A DNA stretch of 7,916 nucleotides from Kordiimonadaceae bacterium (GCA_018699075.1 JABIPV010000256.1:1-7916); one strand, 5' to 3'; counted from the stretch's first letter, positions 1-5,332 are shown. Numbers and translations are program-made. The notes: generated by a model not told the origin, from the letters alone.

Positions 1-230
1 ATTGCGACGATAACAATATATTCTTTTTACAAAGAGTGGATTTTTACATGTATAAATGTTATCCTACTAATGGCTAACCTTATGTTTGTGAAAAGATATG
101 ATTTTGTATCAAGATAATGCTTGACGTTAATTCACATCACCACTAAACAATAACCATACTTTTGGGAGGTCGACCTTACCTAAATCGGTCGGAAAGTAAT
201 CTTTAATAATTAATAAAAGGTACTTTTATA
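1..230. other. AT-rich non-coding region upstream of the XRE regulator
   Basis: I see no convincing coding frame here. The stretch is strongly AT-rich. A TTGACG hexamer at 121-126 could be a -35, but the hexamer 17 bp downstream (TAAACA, 144-149) is a poor -10, so the promoter is uncertain. A 10-bp perfect palindrome lies at 167-176, and its GGTCG core recurs at 187-191. The ribosome binding site of the next gene (AAAAGG, 215-220) closes the region. Confidence 0.5.
167..191. promoter_or_regulatory. Palindrome plus repeated GGTCG, candidate operator
   Basis: AGGTCGACCT at 167-176 is a perfect 10-bp palindrome. GGTCG occurs at 168-172 and again at 187-191, a 19-bp period of about two helical turns, so both would lie on the same DNA face. 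It sits 40-65 bp before an XRE regulator start, where an autoregulatory operator could be expected. This is inference from position and symmetry only; no known operator consensus was matched. Confidence 0.25.
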
Positions 231-662
231 ATGAGCATGATTAAATCTTCACCAGATCCTGTAGATATCCACGTTGGGGCCCGCGTACGTTTAAGAAGAA
301 CCCTACTTGGAATGAGCCAAGAAAAATTGGGGAAAGCTCTTAAACTTACTTTTCAGCAAGTTCAAAAATATGAAAGAGGCGCCAATAGAATCGGTTCAAG
401 TCGCCTGTTTCAATTATCAAGAATATTAGATGTTCCTGTTTCATTTTTCTTTGATGAAATGGCACCTGAAACTACTAAAAAAGCTGACGGCATGGCCGAA
501 GGTAATAAGCAAGTTTTCGAGATCGATAAATTATCTCGAAGAGAGACATTAGAGCTCGTCCGTGCTTATTATAAGATCACAGATCCATCCGTACGTAAGA
601 AAATTTTCGAAATGGTAAAAGCTGTTGGTAATTCAGCAATTGGATCAAACGGCAAAAAATAA
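231..662 (+). CDS. XRE-family helix-turn-helix transcriptional regulator
   Basis: This 143-residue protein is a cytoplasmic DNA-binding regulator. A Cro/C1-type helix-turn-helix spans about residues 15-72. SQEKLG (29-34) lies in the positioning helix, and FQQVQKYERG (41-50) carries the recognition helix with the usual Q-x-Y-E-x-G end. This is followed by LSRILDVPVSFFFDE, typical of the SinR-like group common in alphaproteobacteria. The C-terminal part (about 95-135) is a short helical tail rich in charged residues, LSRRETLELVRAYYKI, that resembles those of its relatives. There is no ligand-binding domain. The start at 231 is preferred because AAAAGG lies 10 bp upstream; an ATG two codons later fits less well. 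A strong terminator follows, so it is probably a single-gene transcript. The targets are not shown by the sequence. Confidence 0.9.
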   Translation: MSMIKSSPDPVDIHVGARVRLRRTLLGMSQEKLGKALKLTFQQVQKYERGANRIGSSRLFQLSRILDVPVSFFFDEMAPETTKKADGMAEGNKQVFEIDKLSRRETLELVRAYYKITDPSVRKKIFEMVKAVGNSAIGSNGKK

Positions 663-695
663 TCTTTATGATTATTTAGCATAAAAAGATTTTAT

Positions 696-734
696 AAACA
701 TGCTTTATCAGTTTATGGTAAAGCATGTTTTTTT
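696..734 (+). terminator. Rho-independent terminator after the XRE regulator
   Basis: A perfect 12-bp stem is formed by AAACATGCTTTA (696-707) and TAAAGCATGTTT (719-730), with an 11-nt loop and a run of seven T at 728-734. It ends 72 bp after the stop codon of the regulator. The T-run directly abuts the first possible start codon (735) of the next gene, so it separates the regulator transcript from the DUF952-pyrD pair unless there is read-through. Confidence 0.85.
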
Positions 735-746
735 ATGGAATATTAT

Positions 747-1070
747 ATGTTTGAAATAAATGTAATTTATAAGATATGTCCAATGTCAGAATGGAATTGT
801 GCCAATGAACAAGGCGTTTATAAAGGCTCAAAAGATGATTTAAGGGATGGATTTATTCATTTTTCAAGTTTCGATCAGGTTCTCGGCACTCTTGACAAAC
901 ACTTTGTAGGGCAAAATGATCTTGTGCTTTTAAAAGTAGAAACAGAACTTCTTGACCCTAACCAACTTAAATGGGAAAAATCTCGAAATGATGAAGAATT
1001 TCCTCATCTATACGGTGAACTTAACCTAGACGCAGTTATTGATGTGGTGGAAATTACTAATGACAGGTAA
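747..1070 (+). CDS. DUF952 domain-containing protein
   Basis: This is a small soluble protein, 107 residues from this start. It matches the DUF952 family, with an N-terminal IYKICP segment, then W, then a central DLRDGFIHFS block, then GTLDKHF and DLVLLKVE, and a FPHLYGELNLDAVI block near the C terminus. The biochemical role is unknown. I recall a proposed link of the family to the ADP-ribosyltransferase fold but cannot verify it here. The frame is open from an ATG at 735 (111 residues), but that codon touches the T-run of the upstream terminator and has no ribosome binding site. The ATG at 747 has GGAA 5 bp upstream and gives the usual short leader before IYKI, so I prefer it. Only 15 bp separate it from pyrD, which points to co-transcription. 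No clear promoter was found in the short gap before it. Confidence 0.82.
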   Translation: MFEINVIYKICPMSEWNCANEQGVYKGSKDDLRDGFIHFSSFDQVLGTLDKHFVGQNDLVLLKVETELLDPNQLKWEKSRNDEEFPHLYGELNLDAVIDVVEITNDR

Positions 1071-1085
1071 TTTTGGGGACAAATT

Positions 1086-2141
1086 ATGAGTTTATATAAT
1101 TTAAGTAAACCTTTTCTTTTTATGTTTTCACCTGAAATGGCACATTCAATTGCTATAAAAGCTTTGAAGTTCGGTTTGCTACCTTCTTCTGGTTCTTTAA
1201 AGTCTGCTTTTTTATCACAAAATTTATGGGGACTTCATTTTCCTAATCCAGTAGGACTTGCCGCAGGTTTTGATAAAAATGCAGAGGTCTATTCACCGAT
1301 GCTTGGGCAAGGGTTTGGATTTGTAGAAACCGGTACCGTCACACCGCTGCCACAAAGTGGAAATGATAAACCACGTATATTTCGCTTGAGTCAAGATCAA
1401 GCAGTGATTAATAGATTAGGATTTAATAATCAGGGTTTAGATTACTACGTACACCAGCTTGAAAAAAGAAACATTGCAGAAGGTATCATCGGTGCCAATA
1501 TTGGGGCAAATAAATTAAGCGAAAACCCAATCAATGATTATGTAATAGGCTTGAAACGGGTTCTAGGGCTCGCTGATTATTTTACCATAAATATTTCGTC
1601 GCCAAATACACCAGGGTTAAGGGCACTTCAAGGTAAAGAAGCCTTGGATCAATTACTCTCTAAGCTGAAAATTATCCGTGATGGCGCGAAACTTGATAAA
1701 ATGCCGCCATTAATATTAAAAATTGCGCCTGATTTGAATAGCCAAGAATGTGAAGATATAGCGGAGATAATATTAAAGCATCAGATGGATGGTTTAATCG
1801 TCAGTAACACAACCTTATCGCGTGATGGCTTGACGTCACCACTGAAAGACGAAAGTGGCGGGTTAAGCGGAGCACCTTTATTTGAAATGTCGACTAAAGT
1901 ACTTTCCAATATGTATTCTTTAACTAAAGGGAAAATAACTTTGATCGGTGTCGGTGGCGTTAGTAACGGTGCTCAGGCCTATGCTAAAATCCGAGCAGGG
2001 GCATCCTTGGTACAGCTATATTCCGCTCTTGTTTATCATGGTCCGGGACTTGTAAGAAAAATTAATGCAGAAATAGAAGAGCTGCTAAAAAAAGATGGCC
2101 TCAGTAATATTACTGAAGCCATTGGGTTAGATCATAAATAG
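1086..2141 (+). CDS. pyrD: Dihydroorotate dehydrogenase (quinone), class 2
   Basis: The enzyme oxidises (S)-dihydroorotate to orotate, the fourth step of de novo pyrimidine synthesis, and passes electrons through FMN to membrane quinone. At 351 residues it has the class 2 length. The N-terminal segment (about 1-35, with FLFMFSPEMAHSIAIKALKFG) is the helical extension that places class 2 enzymes on the inner membrane. LAAGFDKN contains FMN-contacting Lys64. NISSPNTPGLR (170-179) carries the catalytic serine, most likely Ser172 by alignment with E. coli PyrD. LILKIAPDL and GLIVSNTT form further barrel strands, and LIGVGGVSNGAQAYAKIRAGASLVQLYSAL is the FMN phosphate-binding end. GGGGAC at 1075-1080 is the ribosome binding site. 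The gene is co-directional with the DUF952 gene and converges on bfr with an 8-bp gap. Confidence 0.97.
   Translation: MSLYNLSKPFLFMFSPEMAHSIAIKALKFGLLPSSGSLKSAFLSQNLWGLHFPNPVGLAAGFDKNAEVYSPMLGQGFGFVETGTVTPLPQSGNDKPRIFRLSQDQAVINRLGFNNQGLDYYVHQLEKRNIAEGIIGANIGANKLSENPINDYVIGLKRVLGLADYFTINISSPNTPGLRALQGKEALDQLLSKLKIIRDGAKLDKMPPLILKIAPDLNSQECEDIAEIILKHQMDGLIVSNTTLSRDGLTSPLKDESGGLSGAPLFEMSTKVLSNMYSLTKGKITLIGVGGVSNGAQAYAKIRAGASLVQLYSALVYHGPGLVRKINAEIEELLKKDGLSNITEAIGLDHK
2101..2116. repeat. 16-bp perfect palindrome in the 3' end of pyrD
   Basis: TCAGTAATATTACTGA reads the same on both strands. It lies in the last codons of pyrD, 25-40 bp before its stop and next to the convergent bfr end. There is no T-run on either side, so it is not a standard intrinsic terminator. 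It could be chance or a weak processing or pausing element. Confidence 0.35.
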
Positions 2142-2149
2142 GGTGTTGA

Positions 2150-2626
2150 TTAGTCAGCACTGCCCATTTGAGATTGCAGATAGTTTTTTTCACCGACTTT
2201 ATCGATAAGAGCAAGGTTGGTCTCAAGCCAATCAATATGTTCTTCTTCGTCTGATAAAATACTATCAAAAAGATCACGGGATACATAATCGCGTATTCCT
2301 TCGGCATACTCAATTGCGTCTTTAAGATCAGCATGACCGTCAAGCTCAAGCTGTAAATCACCTTTCATCATTTCAGTGACATTTTCACCAATACGAAGAC
2401 GACCAAGTTGTTGTAATGCAGGAAGGCCTTCAAGGAATAATATCCGCTGAATAAGGGCATCGGCATGTTTCATTTCATCGATTGATTCGCCGTATTCATA
2501 TTTTTCTAGTGCCTTAAGGCCCCAGTCACCATATATACGGCTATGTAGAAAATATTGGTTAATGGCTGTGAGTTCGTTTTTTAAAATTTTATTGAGATGA
2601 TCAATGACTTTTTTATCACCTTTCAT
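2150..2626 (-). CDS. bfr: Bacterioferritin
   Basis: This haem-containing ferritin assembles as a 24-subunit shell that oxidises Fe(II) and stores ferric mineral in the cytoplasm. The 158-residue length equals that of E. coli Bfr. All di-iron ferroxidase ligands are present: Glu18, Glu51, His54, Glu94, Glu127 and His130. Met52, the ligand of the haem shared between two subunits, is also kept (IDEMKHAD). The chain is one four-helix bundle plus a C-terminal helix, HIDWLETNLALIDKVGEKNYL. AGGAGG at 2632-2637 on the minus strand sits 5 bp before the start and is close to the ideal sequence. It lies 126 bp downstream of bfd on the same strand and has its own promoter, so it may be expressed both alone and with bfd. 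Confidence 0.98.
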   Translation of the reverse strand: MKGDKKVIDHLNKILKNELTAINQYFLHSRIYGDWGLKALEKYEYGESIDEMKHADALIQRILFLEGLPALQQLGRLRIGENVTEMMKGDLQLELDGHADLKDAIEYAEGIRDYVSRDLFDSILSDEEEHIDWLETNLALIDKVGEKNYLQSQMGSAD

Positions 2627-2631
2627 GGCAT

Positions 2632-2637
2632 CCTCCT
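2632..2637 (-). promoter_or_regulatory. Ribosome binding site of bfr
   Basis: AGGAGG read on the minus strand, 5 bp before the bfr ATG. It fixes the start codon and implies efficient translation. Confidence 0.8.
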
Positions 2638-2657
2638 GATAAGTTTAGAATGGGAAC

Positions 2658-2686
2658 ATTGTATGGTTCTATGGTTAAAGAGTCAA
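2658..2686 (-). promoter_or_regulatory. Sigma-70-type promoter of bfr
   Basis: On the minus strand a -35 TTGACT (2681-2686) and a -10 TACAAT (2658-2663) are separated by exactly 17 bp. Transcription would start near 2651, giving a short leader of about 25 nt that holds the AGGAGG site. It matches the consensus at 5 of 6 bases in each hexamer. Confidence 0.72.
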
Positions 2687-2731
2687 TTAAAGGTGAGGAA
2701 TAGGGGTAAAGTAAGATGTTGTTTTTAATAC

Positions 2732-2746
2732 TAAAAATTATTATCA
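2732..2746 (-). promoter_or_regulatory. Fur-like box between bfd and bfr
   Basis: On the minus strand TGATAATAATTTTTA agrees at 12 of 14 defined positions with the 7-1-7 Fur consensus TGATAATNATTATCA. It is 6 bp beyond the bfd stop codon and about 45 bp upstream of the bfr -35. That distance suits upstream modulation rather than blocking of polymerase, or the match may be chance in AT-rich DNA. Which iron regulator this organism uses is not shown in the window. Confidence 0.35.
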
Positions 2747-2752
2747 ACAGGT

Positions 2753-2938
2753 TTATTGAGAGTTAAGGTTCTGTTTTTCATTATCACATATATTTTGTGC
2801 GTCGCATAAACACATTCCGCATTGTGGTTTAACACCCAATGTTTCATATAACTTAACCGCACTGAAGCTGCCTTTATTATTACGGGCGGCTTCGCGAACA
2901 GTATTTTCATTTAATGCATTACAAAGACAAATATACAT
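2753..2938 (-). CDS. bfd: Bacterioferritin-associated ferredoxin
   Basis: This small [2Fe-2S] protein delivers electrons to the bacterioferritin haem so that stored ferric iron is reduced and released; in other bacteria it is induced by iron starvation. The 61 residues are the usual Bfd length. The BFD-like Fer2 motif is complete, with Cys4 and Cys6 in CLC near the N terminus and Cys40 and Cys43 in the CGMC segment. An extra Cys45 follows in the same loop. The segment between (VREAARNN and KLYETLGV) forms the short helices of the fold. The start is supported by a purine-rich GAGAGAAA site just upstream. It precedes bfr on the same strand and is divergent from arsC. Its promoter overlaps a Fur-like box, fitting the expected iron repression. 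Confidence 0.93.
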   Translation of the reverse strand: MYICLCNALNENTVREAARNNKGSFSAVKLYETLGVKPQCGMCLCDAQNICDNEKQNLNSQ

Positions 2939-2967
2939 TTCAGTTTCTCTCTATTTTCATATGGAGG

Positions 2968-2995
2968 AGTATATGCAATTAAGAATTATTGTCAA
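2968..2995 (-). promoter_or_regulatory. Strong sigma-70 promoter of bfd
   Basis: On the minus strand a consensus -35 TTGACA (2990-2995) and a near-consensus -10 TATACT (2968-2973) are spaced by 16 bp. Transcription would begin near 2961, about 22 bp before the bfd start. The -35 lies inside the left Fur-like arm described at 2980-3016, so a repressor bound there would exclude polymerase. Confidence 0.78.
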
Positions 2996-3016
2996 CTAAG
3001 ATGATAATCATTCTTA
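2980..3016. promoter_or_regulatory. Two Fur-like boxes forming an inverted repeat at the bfd promoter
   Basis: The arms AAGAATTATTGTCA (2981-2994) and TGATAATCATTCTT (3002-3015) are inverted copies agreeing at 12 of 14 positions, with a 7-bp spacer. Each arm also resembles the 7-1-7 Fur consensus. The right one (3002-3016, plus strand) matches 12 of 14 defined bases, and the left one (2980-2994, minus strand) matches 11 of 14. Their centres are 22 bp apart, about two helical turns. The left box covers the bfd -35. The right box lies upstream of the arsC -35, so it could influence both genes. Iron-dependent repression of bfd is the simplest reading; the identity of the regulator is inferred. 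Confidence 0.6.
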
Positions 3017-3035
3017 ATATTAGAAATAAAATGAG

Positions 3036-3065
3036 TTGAAATTCGTATCGAATTTTGTTTATATT
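3036..3065 (+). promoter_or_regulatory. Candidate arsC promoter with internal inverted repeat
   Basis: TTGAAA (3036-3041) and TATATT (3060-3065) are separated by 18 bp and could drive arsC. A perfect inverted repeat, AAATTCG (3039-3045), TAT, CGAATTT (3049-3055), occupies the spacer and overlaps the -35. A repressor there would block the promoter. AAAGGA at 3077-3082 is the probable ribosome binding site. Confidence 0.5.
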
Positions 3066-3091
3066 TTGATAAAATTAAAGGAATATTTTTT

Positions 3092-3439
3092 ATGACAATC
3101 ACACTTTATCACAATCCACGGTGCAGCAAATCGCGCCAAACGCTAGCTCTTCTAGAAGAACAAGGCATTGCACCGTCCATTCGTGAATATCTAATCGATG
3201 TGCCAAACGCAGACGAACTTAGAGAAATACTTAATATGTTAGGGTTTTCGCCGCGCGACCTTATGCGTAAAAAAGAAAGTGAATATAAAGAAAACAACCT
3301 TGGTAATGTCAGTTTAAGTGATGACGATCTCATAGAAGCGATGATTAATTTCCCTAAACTTATTGAGCGTCCAATTGTCATTAATAACGGCAAAGCAGCC
3401 ATTGGTCGCCCTCCAGAAGCGATACTCGAGATTATATAA
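3092..3439 (+). CDS. arsC: ArsC-family arsenate reductase (glutaredoxin-linked type)
   Basis: This is a thioredoxin-fold protein of 115 residues, short relative to plasmid ArsC (141) and near the length of chromosomal YfgD/ArsC-like proteins. The active-site loop HNPRCSKSR places the nucleophilic Cys11. The three arginines that hold the arsenate oxyanion in E. coli ArsC (60, 94, 107) have counterparts at Arg59, Arg93 (LIERPIV) and Arg106 (GRPPEAI), so a glutathione/glutaredoxin-dependent arsenate reductase is plausible. However, no arsR, arsB, acr3 or arsH lies beside it, and many such solitary homologues have no proven arsenic role. It is divergent from bfd and has its own promoter with a possible operator. 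No terminator was found after it. The family assignment is firm; the substrate is not. Confidence 0.9.
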   Translation: MTITLYHNPRCSKSRQTLALLEEQGIAPSIREYLIDVPNADELREILNMLGFSPRDLMRKKESEYKENNLGNVSLSDDDLIEAMINFPKLIERPIVINNGKAAIGRPPEAILEII

Positions 3440-3694
3440 AATCCTTCCATAGTTGATCTGTATCAAGGAAACATCATGATTTTGCAACTAGGTTTAATCT
3501 GATAATGGGAGAAGTTTATATAAAATAATATAAAAAAAATGAAAATACTGCTCAGTTTATGGGCAATTTGTATATTTCTGACTGGAATAACTCCCGCCTA
3601 TTAAGTGGCTCAAAGGATATTCGCGTAATTGCAGCATTAATTAGACATGCATAAAGCAAATTCCTCTGTTCCCATTCCTTGAGGAGGATATTGC
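3440..3694. other. Non-coding leader region before the redox operon
   Basis: No gene of normal size fits here. The first part has a weak 5-bp hairpin (TTGAT/ATCAA, 3453-3466) without a T-run, so it is not a convincing terminator for arsC. AT-rich stretches around 3515-3535 could hold a -10, but no good -35 matches. Two short overlapping frames, 3539-3604 (21 codons) and 3559-3654 (31 codons), lack ribosome binding sites. TCCTC at 3662-3666 can pair with the GAGGA (3681-3685) of the downstream ribosome binding site, a possible translational control. Confidence 0.5.
3681..3687 (+). promoter_or_regulatory. Strong ribosome binding site of the GltD-like gene
   Basis: GAGGAGG lies 7 bp before the ATG at 3695 and settles that start over the internal ATG at codon 8. 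The TCCTC at 3662-3666 could mask it in a small hairpin. Confidence 0.8.
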
Positions 3695-5332
3695 ATGAAG
3701 AAATTCGAAGCGCCGATGACCCCTGCCGCAGATCTGACAAGAAATGATCAGGGAACTGGTCCCATCAGAACTAGAATTCCTGTTTACGTTGATTTATTAC
3801 CACCTTGCAATAATGCCTGCCCCGCAGGTGAAGATATTCAAACCTGGTTAGCTTTGGCTCAGGACGGTGAATATGAAGCGGCTTGGCGTTGCCTGATCGC
3901 TGACAATCCAATGCCAGCAATTCATGGTCGTGTTTGTTATCATCCCTGTGAAGATAGTTGCAATCGCGCCTTTATTGATAGTCCCGTTTCCATTCACGCG
4001 GTGGAGAGGTTTTTGGGTGATCGGGCACTTGAAAAAGGCTGGAAGCCAGAAATTACCGGTGAGCCAAGTGGTAAAAAGATACTGATCGTTGGCGGAGGAC
4101 CAAGTGGTCTTTCAGCTGCTTATCACTTGACCAGGTTCGGGCATAAAGTGGAGATCCATGAAGCGGGGCCTATTGCGGGGGGCATGCTTCATTTTGGAAT
4201 TCCGGCCTATCGCCTTCCGAGAGACGAACTTAATGCAGAAATTAATCGCATTACAGATATGGGCGTTAAGGTCCATTTAAATCACAAAGTTGAAGATGTA
4301 ATCAAAGAAAAAGAAGAAGGTGGTTTTGATGCTGTATTTGTTGCGATAGGGGCTCATATCAGCAATAAAGTCAATATTCCTCAGAGGGATGCGGGGAAGG
4401 TTTTGGATGCAGTTTCATATCTTCGTGGTGTTGAAACGGGTAATGCGCCAAAAATAGGTAGACGAGTGGCTATTTATGGTGGCGGTAATACCGCGATGGA
4501 TGTCGCACGGACGGCAAAACGTATGGGCGCGGATGAAGCCTTGATTATCTATCGCCGTGACCGGGAAAATATGCCAGCTCATGATTTCGAAGCAACCGAG
4601 GCGCTGGAGGAAGGGATCAAAATCAACTGGCTTCGAACCATTAAAGAAATTGACGCTACAGAATTTAAAGTAGAAGTAATGGAAATCGGTGATGATGGTA
4701 AGCCACATTCCACGGGTAAGTTTGAAACACTGGAAGCGGATAATTTAATACTCGCTCTTGGTCAGAAAACTGAAACTGCTTTTTTACAAGGCATAGAAGG
4801 TATGGAATTTTACGATGACGGTACCGTAGTTGTTGGCCCTAACATGATGACGGGTTGTGAAGGGATATTCGCTGGTGGTGATATGGTGCCCAGCGAACGC
4901 ACAGTTACCATTGCTGTTGGGCATGGTAAAAAAGCAGCGCGGTTCATAGATGGCTATTTGCGAGAAAAACCTTACATTGCAGGTGATAAGCACCCAATCG
5001 TTGGCTATGAACGCCTTCGAATGTGGTACCGTACTCATGCGGCGCAAAAATCACAAGAACAGTTACCCATTGTCGAACGCACCAGCTTTGATGAAATTAC
5101 CCAAGGATTACCACCATCAGACGCGCTATTTGAAGCCAGCCGATGTCTTTCTTGTGGTAATTGTTTCGAATGCGATGGTTGTTATGGGTCTTGCCCGGAA
5201 GACGCCATTATCAAACTAGGCCCTGGTAAAAAATATGAATATAATTATGACAAATGTACCGGTTGTGCAGTTTGTTATGAACAATGTCCTTGTCATGCGA
5301 TTGAAATGGTCACAGAGGGGGTAAGTGAATGA
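3695..5332 (+). CDS. GltD-like NAD(P)H/FAD oxidoreductase with C-terminal two-cluster ferredoxin domain
   Basis: This 545-residue cytoplasmic flavoprotein moves electrons between NAD(P)H and iron-sulfur clusters. The N-terminal domain (about 30-110) is the GltD/DPYD-type 4Fe-4S module, with Cys38, Cys42, Cys81, Cys85 and Cys89 (GRVCYHPCEDSCNRA). An FAD Rossmann motif GGGPSG is at 133-138, the pyridine-nucleotide motif GGGNTA at 262-267, and the closing FAD motif FAGGD ends at 396. The C-terminal part has two ferredoxin motifs: cysteines at 484, 487, 490, 493, 496 and 500 followed by P, and cysteines at 521, 524, 527 and 531 followed by P. No glutamate synthase large subunit is nearby. Instead the stop overlaps the start of a NifJ-type oxidoreductase by 4 bp. 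This suggests it is the NAD(P)-linked electron partner of that enzyme, comparable to KorC of the 2-oxoglutarate:NADP oxidoreductase in Azoarcus. NADP preference is inferred. Confidence 0.9.
   Translation: MKKFEAPMTPAADLTRNDQGTGPIRTRIPVYVDLLPPCNNACPAGEDIQTWLALAQDGEYEAAWRCLIADNPMPAIHGRVCYHPCEDSCNRAFIDSPVSIHAVERFLGDRALEKGWKPEITGEPSGKKILIVGGGPSGLSAAYHLTRFGHKVEIHEAGPIAGGMLHFGIPAYRLPRDELNAEINRITDMGVKVHLNHKVEDVIKEKEEGGFDAVFVAIGAHISNKVNIPQRDAGKVLDAVSYLRGVETGNAPKIGRRVAIYGGGNTAMDVARTAKRMGADEALIIYRRDRENMPAHDFEATEALEEGIKINWLRTIKEIDATEFKVEVMEIGDDGKPHSTGKFETLEADNLILALGQKTETAFLQGIEGMEFYDDGTVVVGPNMMTGCEGIFAGGDMVPSERTVTIAVGHGKKAARFIDGYLREKPYIAGDKHPIVGYERLRMWYRTHAAQKSQEQLPIVERTSFDEITQGLPPSDALFEASRCLSCGNCFECDGCYGSCPEDAIIKLGPGKKYEYNYDKCTGCAVCYEQCPCHAIEMVTEGVSE
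5315..5321 (+). promoter_or_regulatory. Ribosome binding site for the NifJ-type gene inside the upstream gene
   Basis: GAGGGGG lies 7 bp before the ATG at 5329, within the last codons of the upstream gene. With the ATGA overlap (5329-5332) it indicates translational coupling, consistent with two subunits made in a fixed ratio. Confidence 0.75.

Noticed and set aside
9..63. 7-bp inverted repeat GATAACA ... TGTTATC with a 41-bp spacer
   Set aside because: Short arms and long spacing in AT-rich DNA; likely chance, with no element between them.
2110..2361. 83-codon minus-strand frame with a hydrophobic stretch at the end of bfr
   Set aside because: It overlaps bfr in another frame, where all catalytic residues of bacterioferritin are intact; the hydrophobicity is incidental.
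2722..2737. TTTTTA-ATAC-TAAAAA hairpin between bfd and bfr as a terminator
   Set aside because: The stem is six A-T pairs only, too weak for an intrinsic terminator.
3109..3450. 113-codon minus-strand frame opposite arsC
   Set aside because: Mirror of the arsC coding sequence; its serine- and leucine-rich composition is typical of an antisense shadow.
3476..3502. 8-codon frame after an AAGGAA site, possible leader peptide
   Set aside because: Too short to judge, no run of regulatory codons and no attenuator hairpin after it.
3552..3740. 62-codon open frame on the minus strand before and over the start of the GltD-like gene
   Set aside because: It overlaps the strong ribosome site and start of a clearly real gene, has no recognisable domain and no ribosome site of its own.
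3695..5332. Glutamate synthase small subunit (gltD) as the function of the flavoprotein
   Set aside because: It has an added C-terminal two-cluster ferredoxin domain and is coupled to a NifJ-type gene, with no gltB nearby; GltD-like describes the fold, not the role.
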